From contig DALYLQ010000005.1 in assembly GCA_031976225.1 (NCBI GenBank), positions 31,848-95,847 of the forward strand: 64,000 nt of DNA. The letters run 5' to 3'. Shown here in pieces: positions 53,122 to 59,667 of this stretch. A program made the position numbers and the translations under genes. The first letter of the stretch is position 1; each line of letters starts with the position of its first letter. The stretch is from UBA10646 sp003456175 (GTDB lineage: Bacteria; Bacteroidota; Bacteroidia; Chitinophagales; Chitinophagaceae). The notes below the pieces were generated by a model, which saw only the letters and a program-made list of their open reading frames with translations, did not search any database and had not been told where the DNA came from.

Positions 53122-53194
53122 CATTTACCGTAAGGTAACATACATAATAAAGCCCAATCTATTGATTGGGCTTTATGTTTTACTTACGTAAATG
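53122..53194. repeat. Motif pair flanking the atp operon terminator
   Basis: Exact CATTTACCGTAAGGT at 53122-53136 and the shorter loop-less variant ACTTACGTAAATG at 53182-53194, inverted around the terminator hairpin. Confidence 0.75.
53149..53174. terminator. Intrinsic terminator, atp operon / DinB-like gene
   Basis: Perfect 11-bp stem AAAGCCCAATC/GATTGGGCTTT over TATT, between convergent genes. Confidence 0.9.
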
Positions 53195-53209
53195 AAATGC
53201 CATTTGCAG

Positions 53210-53695
53210 CTATAACCTAGCGTAGGTAATGAAGTCGGTACTACTAACATCGGTAAAGCCTACATTTCTAAACATTGTTACCAGTTGCCCGCGGTGATAC
53301 GTTGCATGGTTCATTACGTGCATCACCACTTTGTACAATTCTGTTTGAAACGTTTCGCCTTTCAGATTTTGATACACTAATGGTTGCATGAGTCCGGTGA
53401 TATCATTGTTTTTCACAAAGGCAATCCAGTTCGTAGTTTGTTGCAACCAAAATTGTTGAATTGTTGCTGTTGCTGTATCGGTGGTAACGCCCTCTTGCCA
53501 AATGCTGTTACCAGCAACACGTTGCAGCCAATTGTATTCGGCGTTGGCCATATGTGTAATAGTACTAATAAGCGTATTAAAACTACTTATTTGTTGTTGG
53601 TGTTGTTGTTCGGGTGTACAGCGTAGCATCCAGTCACATACTTTTTCAGTAGCCCAGTGATGGTATTCTGTAAGTTGTGTAAGTAATGTTTTCAT
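53210..53695 (-). CDS. DinB/YfiT-fold putative metal-dependent protein
   Basis: 161 residues of a four-helix DinB_2-type fold. The three metal-binding histidines are probably in LTEYHHWATEKV (N-terminal), MHVMNHATYHRGQLVTM (the characteristic HxxxHRGQ segment, two of them). Family members bind a divalent metal and often use thiol cofactors, but functions are varied; it is not the DNA polymerase DinB. Ends 16 bases after the mgsA gene, with which it forms a likely two-gene operon (mgsA first). Confidence 0.85.
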   Translation of the reverse strand: MKTLLTQLTEYHHWATEKVCDWMLRCTPEQQHQQQISSFNTLISTITHMANAEYNWLQRVAGNSIWQEGVTTDTATATIQQFWLQQTTNWIAFVKNNDITGLMQPLVYQNLKGETFQTELYKVVMHVMNHATYHRGQLVTMFRNVGFTDVSSTDFITYARL

Positions 53696-53711
53696 GTTTC
53701 AAGAGCAAAAA

Positions 53712-54194
53712 CTATGGTTTAATATCGTGAATGTTGCGGTTAAGGTAATTGCTGTAATCTGGCACTACAGCTTCATAGGGTTGGTGCATGAAAGGACTTG
53801 TGATGATAAAATCGGCCGTTGCACGGTCGCAAGCCATGGGAATATTCCATAATACAGCGAGCCTTAGTAGTGCTTTTACATCGCTATCGTGGGGTTGTGC
53901 ACTAAGCGGATCCCAGAAAAAAATAATCATATCTAAATCGCCAGTAGCAATTAACGCACCAATTTGTTGATCGCCACCCAACGGACCACTGAGTAAGCGT
54001 TCTACAGGGGTTTCTAATGTTTCTTGTAAGAGCTTGCCAGTAGTGCCTGTGGCCAGTAATTTGTGTTTAGAGAGCACAGCTTTGTTATAGCGTGCCCAAT
54101 CAATCAAATCATCTTTTTTATGGTCGTGCGCTACAAGAGCAATGGTTTTAATAGCACCGAGCTGTTTTACCTGAGGGTTATTGCCATAATTCAT
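53712..54194 (-). CDS. mgsA: Methylglyoxal synthase
   Basis: 160 residues, normal length. IALVAHDHKKDDLIDWA, LLATGTTGKLL (phosphate-binding), SGPLGGDQQIGALIA with the catalytic Asp, IIFFWDPLSAQPHDSDVKALLRLA and CDRATADFIITSP. It turns dihydroxyacetone phosphate into methylglyoxal when phosphate is short, bypassing lower glycolysis. TATCTTTC directly before the start codon resembles the -7 box, so the message would be almost leaderless. The paired DinB-fold protein could be thiol-dependent and relevant to methylglyoxal stress; that is speculation. Confidence 0.94.
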   Translation of the reverse strand: MNYGNNPQVKQLGAIKTIALVAHDHKKDDLIDWARYNKAVLSKHKLLATGTTGKLLQETLETPVERLLSGPLGGDQQIGALIATGDLDMIIFFWDPLSAQPHDSDVKALLRLAVLWNIPMACDRATADFIITSPFMHQPYEAVVPDYSNYLNRNIHDIKP

Positions 54195-54355
54195 GTGGGA
54201 AAGATAATGAAATGGAATACTTACGTAAATACATTTTGTTTAAGCTTCATTTAAGGTTTTGTAGAAGGTTAAAATATAGCGGTATCGGATATTGCAAAAC
54301 AATTAATGTCAATGAAACGTTAAGTTTGCCATTACCCCAAAAGAATCGTGTTAGC

Positions 54356-54598
54356 ATGTACAAAAAAGCATTACGCAGCATAGAGGCAACCATAGGTTTC
54401 TGCTTGTTACTATTGTTGTTGTTACCCTTCGAGGATATGCCATTACCATTCCACCTCGTTTCAGGCGTAGTGGCGAGAGTATTCTTATTTTTCATAACAG
54501 GCTTTATGGCTTACAAGCTACTTACTGGCAAGCCCGATTTTTTACGATTATATCGAAAAATTAGTCGGCGTAACCGAGTAAGGCGTAGAGGTTACTGA
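54356..54598 (+). CDS. Small hypothetical membrane protein
   Basis: 80 residues from the ATG at 54356; the open frame begins at 54212, but the extra 48 residues look like intergenic sequence. Two membrane helices, IEATIGFCLLLLLLLPF and LVSGVVARVFLFFITGFMAY, and a strongly basic tail (LYRKISRRNRVRRRGY) that would stay in the cytoplasm. No family recognised. Confidence 0.5.
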   Translation: MYKKALRSIEATIGFCLLLLLLLPFEDMPLPFHLVSGVVARVFLFFITGFMAYKLLTGKPDFLRLYRKISRRNRVRRRGY

Positions 54599-54663
54599 TT
54601 TTGTAAAGCTTAATTAGCATGAGCTATCAACAAACTGTTTAACTTTACCACAAACCCCCGTAT

Positions 54664-54744
54664 ATGAAGTCTTTGCACTTAACAAGGCAAGACGTGTTCT
54701 TTTGGTTGATGATGGCCACATTATTGTATGCCATTATAGGTTAG
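54664..54744 (+). CDS. Possible 26-residue membrane peptide
   Basis: ATG at 54664 to TAG at 54742-54744, encoding MKSLHLTRQDVFFWLMMATL followed by LYAIIG. A basic/polar head and a single hydrophobic helix is the layout of small regulatory membrane peptides, but a 26-codon frame can arise by chance. It stands alone between the hypothetical membrane gene and the aminotransferase promoter. Confidence 0.3.
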   Translation: MKSLHLTRQDVFFWLMMATLLYAIIG

Positions 54745-54795
54745 AAAGAGCGAAACGATTGTTCACTTGCCCCCAAGAAGCTACTGCTCACCACC

Positions 54796-54803
54796 TATCT
54801 TTG
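54796..54803 (+). promoter_or_regulatory. -7 promoter element of the aminotransferase gene
   Basis: TATCTTTG with ACTTG ~21 bases upstream; lies inside the longer open frame and therefore sets the start at the GTG at 54818. Confidence 0.65.
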
Positions 54804-54817
54804 AAAAAAATAGATAT

Positions 54818-55975
54818 GTGAGCAGTTTCATTTACAGTAAGTTACCACAAGTAGGCACTACCATTTTCACCGTAATGAGCCAACTAGCCGCTACACATAA
54901 TGCGGTTAATTTAGGTCAGGGCTTCCCCGATTTTCCGATGAGTGCCGAACTCATAGCCTGTGTAACTAAAGCTATGCAAGATGGTGCCAACCAATACACC
55001 CACATGAACGGGCTGCCTTTGCTACGAGAACAGCTTTGCCAAAAAATGGAGCATTTGTATGGAACGCCTTTACATGCCAATGATCATATCACCATTACTC
55101 CGGGTGGTACGTATGCCATTTACACCGCTATTACTGCTTTGCTACAACCTGGCGATGAAGTAATTGTATTTGAGCCCTGCTACGATAGTTACTTACCTAA
55201 TATCATCATCAACGGTGGCATACCAGTTACCATAGCGTTGAACGCAAATGATTACAGCATTCCATGGGATGAGGTGAACGATAAGATTACTACTAAAACC
55301 AAACTTATCATCATCAATTCGCCGCATAACCCAACGGGTGCAGTGTTGCAAGCAAGCGATTTGCAACAACTTGAAGCAATTGTAGCTCAAAAAGGCATAT
55401 TTGTACTAAGCGATGAGGTGTATGAACACCTGATTTTCGATGGTATAGCACATCAATCAGTTTGTCGTTATCCTAACTTATTGCAGCATAGTATGGCTGT
55501 ATTTTCTTTTGGTAAAACCTACCATTGTACGGGTTGGAAACTAGGTTATTGTATTTCTACCAATGAGCAGTGGATGCAAGAGTTTAGAAAAGTGCATCAG
55601 TTCAACGTGTTCAGCTGCAACACGCCAATGCAGGCAGGTTTAGCTGCTTATTTGCAACATCCCGATGCTTATTTAACGTTGGGCACGCAAATGCAAGCCC
55701 ATAGAGATTATTTTCAGCAGTTAATGCAAAGCACACCGTTGCAGGCATTACCTAGTTATGGCAGCTATTTTCAGTGTTATAGCTATGCCCATTTAAGTGA
55801 TATGCCCGATAAAGAGGCTGCCGTGTATCTTACGGAGCAATATGGCGTTGCAACCATACCAGTATCTGCGTTTTATGCGAATGGCACCGATAATAAAGTG
55901 TTGCGCTTTTGCTTCGCAAAGCAGTTTGCTACGCTTGAACGTGCAGTAGCACGCCTGAACGACTTGCAGTTTTAA
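54818..55975 (+). CDS. PLP-dependent aminotransferase (methionine aminotransferase, YbdL-like)
   Basis: 385 residues from the GTG at 54818, because the -7 box ends at 54803 and because relatives begin with SKLPQVGTTIFTVMS. Fold type I class I: NLGQGFPDFPMS, TPGGTYAIYTAI, INSPHNPTGAVL, LSDEVYEHLIFD and the PLP lysine in SFGKTYHCTGWKLGYC. The closest type is the YbdL-like methionine/glutamine aminotransferase used in methionine salvage; other substrates are possible. No salvage genes adjoin it. Confidence 0.85.
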   Translation: MSSFIYSKLPQVGTTIFTVMSQLAATHNAVNLGQGFPDFPMSAELIACVTKAMQDGANQYTHMNGLPLLREQLCQKMEHLYGTPLHANDHITITPGGTYAIYTAITALLQPGDEVIVFEPCYDSYLPNIIINGGIPVTIALNANDYSIPWDEVNDKITTKTKLIIINSPHNPTGAVLQASDLQQLEAIVAQKGIFVLSDEVYEHLIFDGIAHQSVCRYPNLLQHSMAVFSFGKTYHCTGWKLGYCISTNEQWMQEFRKVHQFNVFSCNTPMQAGLAAYLQHPDAYLTLGTQMQAHRDYFQQLMQSTPLQALPSYGSYFQCYSYAHLSDMPDKEAAVYLTEQYGVATIPVSAFYANGTDNKVLRFCFAKQFATLERAVARLNDLQF

Positions 55976-56323
55976 GTGCGTCAGCATTTGCCGTAAGGCC
56001 ATTATACATAACATGTACTACCAGCCGAAACCTGCCGTTTCGGCTTTTTAATGCCTATACCTTACGGTAAATAATAACAATTACCGTTCATCAGCTTATT
56101 TTTCCGTTAGTGTATTCAATAGAACTGTGCTTTCTACATAACTAGTTGATAATCAAGTACTTACATTAAACCTAATACAGAATGAAACAAGCTACCATAA
56201 AAAAAATGGTACTATGTGTTGCATAGTACCTAAAAACTCCCCATCTTTGTGTTGTCAAAGTAATCAAGCACTGATGAACGACAATAAACAATAACAACCC
56301 TAAACTTTTAAAAAATTATAGTT
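55976..56323. other. Intergenic region with terminator, motif pair, palindrome and promoter
   Basis: Contents in order: motif copy CATTTGCCGTAAGGC at 55985-55999; terminator 56023-56049 (AGCCGAAAC/GTTTCGGCT plus T run); inverted motif copy ACCTTACGGTAAATA at 56059-56073; TTGATAATCA palindromic repeat at 56141-56164; hairpin 56208-56230 (perfect GGTACTATG/CATAGTACC, with a T run on the - strand only); CATCTTTG at 56242-56249, a -7-like box for the small gene at 56324. No gene is supported. Confidence 0.7.
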
Positions 56324-56521
56324 ATGAAACTCGGTAACAACAACAACAGCATTTTTTCAGTTTTAAGCAACAACAGCTTACAACAATTAACTACACAAGT
56401 AGCCGAAACCCTAGCTACCGATGTAATGGGTGCAAAGAAAATTTTTAGTGCTGCCGATTTGTGGAAAGTGCAGCGCATGCGTAGAGCTAGAAATACACGC
56501 CGTGAATTAGTGTTGGGCTAA
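56324..56521 (+). CDS. Small hypothetical protein upstream of padR-pspC
   Basis: 65 residues: an Asn-rich start (MKLGNNNNSIFSVLSNNSLQ), an amphipathic middle (LTTQVAETLATDVMGAKKIF) and a basic end (WKVQRMRRARNTRRELVLG). No membrane helix or known domain. A good -7-like box 75 bases upstream and the 100-base gap to padR suggest it leads the PadR-PspC operon. The basic, helical tail would suit binding to membrane phospholipid or nucleic acid, but nothing supports one over the other. Confidence 0.5.
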   Translation: MKLGNNNNSIFSVLSNNSLQQLTTQVAETLATDVMGAKKIFSAADLWKVQRMRRARNTRRELVLG

Positions 56522-56621
56522 TACAAACCCTAAACCCTTAGAACAACACAACCAACCCTATCAACCACCATCACCTTAAAAACGCCGAAAGCGAAAGCAA
56601 GTAGGCACAAAACTTCGAACC

Positions 56622-56957
56622 ATGGATATTCAGAACACACAAAGCCAAATGCGTAAAGGCGTGCTGGAGTTTTGTATCCTTTCTATCATACGCCAGGGCG
56701 AAGTATACCCAAGTGATATTGTAGATAAGATGAAAGCTGCCGACCTGAGCATTTTAGAAGGTACATTATACCCGTTGCTTACACGCCTCAAAAATGCCGA
56801 ATTACTTACCTACCGTTGGGTAGAAAGTAGCAGCGGCCCGCCACGTAAGTATTTTAGCATGACAGAAAAAGGACTTATCTTTTACGAAGAACTGCATGCT
56901 ACCTGGAATGAACTGGCTCAAGCCGTTCAAGCCCTTACACAACCTAACAACCCTTAA
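56622..56957 (+). CDS. PadR-family transcriptional regulator
   Basis: 111 residues with a winged-helix fold: GVLEFCILSIIRQGEVYPSD, LSILEGTLYPLLTRLKNAEL and SSSGPPRKYFSMTEKGL are the conserved PadR segments. The short C-terminal helix makes it a PadR subfamily-2 type dimer. PadR proteins usually repress their own operon and release DNA on binding a ligand. The gene after it codes for a PspC-domain membrane protein, a pairing common in Firmicutes and Bacteroidota envelope-stress operons. Confidence 0.93.
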   Translation: MDIQNTQSQMRKGVLEFCILSIIRQGEVYPSDIVDKMKAADLSILEGTLYPLLTRLKNAELLTYRWVESSSGPPRKYFSMTEKGLIFYEELHATWNELAQAVQALTQPNNP

Positions 56958-56990
56958 TCAACCTATACTACAACCTTTCAACTCTATTTT

Positions 56991-59072
56991 ATGAAAAAGG
57001 TAATTAACATCAACTTCCAGGGCAGGGTAGTTCCTATCGAAGAAACTGCTTTTGAGATGCTGCAAAACTATACCGATAGCTTACGCCGGTTTTTTGCCAA
57101 CGAAGAAGGAAAAGACGAAATCATTAACGATATAGAAGGCCGTATTGCCGAACTCTTTGCTGAAATTTTGAAAAAAGGCAATAGTTGTATTACTGATGCC
57201 GATGTTGAAGCAATTATTCAGAGCATGGGCCGCCCAGAAGATTTTGAAACCGAAGAAGCCAGCGTTCACAGTCAACTAGGTGGTAATAATACTACCGGCG
57301 AGCAACAACAGCAGCAGCAATTTGCACAAGGTCGCCGCTTGTATCGCAATGCTAATGATAAAATATTAGCAGGTGTATGCGGAGGCTTGGCTAACTACTT
57401 GAATGTAGATCCTATTTTGGTACGTATCATTTTTGTAGTGTTGTTTAGTATTGCTTTTATACCGTATATTGTTATTTGGGCTTTGGTACCTAGCGAAGCC
57501 GATATGCAAGTGGGTGCTACTCGCAAACGCTTGTTTAGAGACGAAGACAATAAATTTATCTCTGGTGTTTGTGCTGGCTTGGCTAGTTACTTTAATGTGA
57601 ACGTTTGGGTGCCACGCCTTATTTTCTTGATACCGTTTATTTCATTTGCTTTCCGTTGGAATCATTGGGATATGTTTAGTTTCCCTAATTTCTTCAGTAT
57701 TAGTTTTAGTCCGGGTGCAACACTCATTTACATCATTCTATGGATTGTATTGCCAGTAGCTAAAACTACCAGTGAAAAACTGGAGATGCGTGGCGAAAAA
57801 GTTGATGTGAACAGCATTAAGAATACTGTTACCGAAGATTTAAAAGGTTTTCCAAATCGTATAGCGCAGCAAGCTTCAAAAAGTGGAAGTTCACTCGGCC
57901 GCATCATAGCTATTATCGCTAAAGTATTCTTGTATTTTATTATGGCCTCGGTATTATTATCGGTAGTAGCAGCTTTCGCAGGCTTTGGTATTGCTGGGTT
58001 AGGATTGTTGCCTTTAAGTGATTTAATTCTTAAAGATGGTTGGCAAAGTTGGTTAGCAATTATTGGTTTGATATTATTCTTTTGGGTGCCTGTTGTAGGT
58101 ATCATTACCTGGGGTATTCGCCGATTAACAGGTCGTAAAGGCAGCAAGGGCATTTTAGCGTATGCTTTCAGTGCCTTATGGATTGGCGGCTGGATTGCTA
58201 TGATATTATTGGTTGCCAGCTTATCAAAAGATTTTAGAAGAACCAATGCTTGCAGTTTTGAACAGGTTGCCCTTAGCAATGCCCGAGTAGATAAGTTAGA
58301 AATTAGAAATGCCGATTACAACGATAGCTTCTTTTATAATAGTCATCGCTTTCGCTTTGAGCCATTTGAGAGTATCAACTTTGATAGCATTTACGTACCG
58401 AATATTGACATCATCATTGAAAAAAGCAATAGCGATTCATTTACCGTAAGGTATGCACGCCAAGCCAATGGAAGCAGTGTACAAGAAGCAGAGAAGTTAG
58501 CACAATTTGCTTTTAATATTCAGCAAAAAGATACCATTTTAATGGTTGATAAAGGCATACACATTAACAGTACAGATAAATTTCGCAACCAGCGTGTAAC
58601 CATGATTGTTAGTGTGCCGGTAGGTAAAAAAATTATGGTGCATGAAGATGTGAATGTATATGACGATGTAACCATTCAATTTGGCCCTAACCATTACAAC
58701 GACGAGTTCTGGCGCTATAATCGCTACAGAGTAGAGTGGTCTACAGGTGTAGAATACATTATGACAACAGAAGGTTTGAAGCGGGTTGATGGAAAAAAAT
58801 TGAACAAGGATAACGATGCTGATGGATCATTAGAAGAGTACAAAAAAAGCCGCGAAAAACTAGAGCAAGAGCTACTTGAAAAAAAGCGTGAATTAGAGCA
58901 AATGGAGCGTGAGTTAAAACAAGCGCCTGATACTACTAACCGCTACAAGTACAAGCAAGTGGTTGTTAACCCACCCAAAGCATCTGAAAAAATTATGGCT
59001 ACACGCCTTGAAAAGTCTGACGATTACATTCCTTATCCTACCGCATTTATACTCATGCGTTTAGGCCGATAA
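56991..59072 (+). CDS. PspC-domain membrane stress protein with two PspC modules
   Basis: 693 residues. An N-terminal ~100-residue cytoplasmic region (VININFQGRVVPIEETAFEM...) is followed by two PspC modules, near 114-170 (DKILAGVCGGLANYLNVDP) and 178-262 (NKFISGVCAGLASYFNVNV), then further helices (~300-420), a beta-rich extracytoplasmic domain (~430-600) and a C-terminal coiled coil (EEYKKSREKLEQELLEKKRE). PspC proteins sense envelope stress and partner PspA/PspB-like factors. The motif copy at 58438-58452, exact, is read in frame as SFTVR. 33 bases after padR. Confidence 0.88.
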   Translation: MKKVININFQGRVVPIEETAFEMLQNYTDSLRRFFANEEGKDEIINDIEGRIAELFAEILKKGNSCITDADVEAIIQSMGRPEDFETEEASVHSQLGGNNTTGEQQQQQQFAQGRRLYRNANDKILAGVCGGLANYLNVDPILVRIIFVVLFSIAFIPYIVIWALVPSEADMQVGATRKRLFRDEDNKFISGVCAGLASYFNVNVWVPRLIFLIPFISFAFRWNHWDMFSFPNFFSISFSPGATLIYIILWIVLPVAKTTSEKLEMRGEKVDVNSIKNTVTEDLKGFPNRIAQQASKSGSSLGRIIAIIAKVFLYFIMASVLLSVVAAFAGFGIAGLGLLPLSDLILKDGWQSWLAIIGLILFFWVPVVGIITWGIRRLTGRKGSKGILAYAFSALWIGGWIAMILLVASLSKDFRRTNACSFEQVALSNARVDKLEIRNADYNDSFFYNSHRFRFEPFESINFDSIYVPNIDIIIEKSNSDSFTVRYARQANGSSVQEAEKLAQFAFNIQQKDTILMVDKGIHINSTDKFRNQRVTMIVSVPVGKKIMVHEDVNVYDDVTIQFGPNHYNDEFWRYNRYRVEWSTGVEYIMTTEGLKRVDGKKLNKDNDADGSLEEYKKSREKLEQELLEKKRELEQMERELKQAPDTTNRYKYKQVVVNPPKASEKIMATRLEKSDDYIPYPTAFILMRLGR

Positions 59073-59098
59073 TCGTACAAAAGCTGGTTGTAGTAGTT

Positions 59099-59132
59099 GC
59101 CCTTGGCTACCCTTGGTAGCCGGGGCTTTTTT
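59099..59132 (+). terminator. Intrinsic terminator of the padR-pspC operon
   Basis: GGCTACC/GGTAGCC stem over CTT, extended by GCCC/GGGC, then T run; the motif copy at 59136 follows. Confidence 0.88.
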
Positions 59133-59135
59133 ATA

Positions 59136-59150
59136 ACCTTACGGTAAATG
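59136..59150 (-). repeat. Dispersed hairpin motif, exact copy
   Basis: ACCTTACGGTAAATG directly behind the padR-pspC terminator. Confidence 0.9.
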
Positions 59151-59218
59151 AACACATGCTGCTAACCATGCTGATATGTATAAATGCAATATTATTGCAG
59201 TAGTATAATACTGCATAC

Positions 59219-59584
59219 ATGTTACAACGCATCACCATATTATTGGCCATTTGCTTATTAGTATGGGGTAGTTATGCAGTAGGGGTACGTATAGCAGAAG
59301 CCTCTACAAAAAATACATTGCTTACCAACCTAGAGGCGTACCCAGCCATGAAGCAGTTAAAAGAAGCTAAAGCTGCTGTTGAACGAGGAGGTGCCCAAAA
59401 GGGTGAAATATTTATTACCATTACAAGTAGTACTACGGCAGTAGTTGGCATTGAGTACACTATTATTAACGAAACATCGGATGTGCTTTTTAGCGAACCC
59501 TACGTTTTTATGTATTCCATAGAATTTGATAAGGCCACAAAAAAAATTCAGAAAGTAGGGCCATATGTAATACCTGTGAATTAG
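59219..59584 (+). CDS. Hypothetical protein with N-terminal membrane anchor
   Basis: 121 residues. Residues ~4-24 (RITILLAICLLVWGSYAVGV) are a membrane helix or uncleaved signal. The rest is soluble: a helix (LEAYPAMKQLKEAKAAVERG), then a beta-rich region (EIFITITSSTTAVVGIEYTI...SEPYVFMYSIEF) ending KVGPYVIPVN. No family recognised. It lies alone between the pspC terminator and the large T9SS gene. Confidence 0.55.
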   Translation: MLQRITILLAICLLVWGSYAVGVRIAEASTKNTLLTNLEAYPAMKQLKEAKAAVERGGAQKGEIFITITSSTTAVVGIEYTIINETSDVLFSEPYVFMYSIEFDKATKKIQKVGPYVIPVN

Positions 59585-59667
59585 ATATAGTAGTTATTTT
59601 CTTTAGATTAAGATTTTGTTAATTCGGTAGTTTTCTCTATTTTTTCGCCTGAAACAAGATCACTGCT

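Noticed and set aside
54829..54843. Motif copy CATTTACAGTAAGTT at the aminotransferase start
   Set aside because: The stem does not pair and the flank is coding sequence conserved in the family; likely coincidence.
3170..59150. CRISPR or tandem repeat array made of the 15-base motif
   Set aside because: Copies are kilobases apart, in both orientations and partly inside genes; there are no regular spacers or cas genes.
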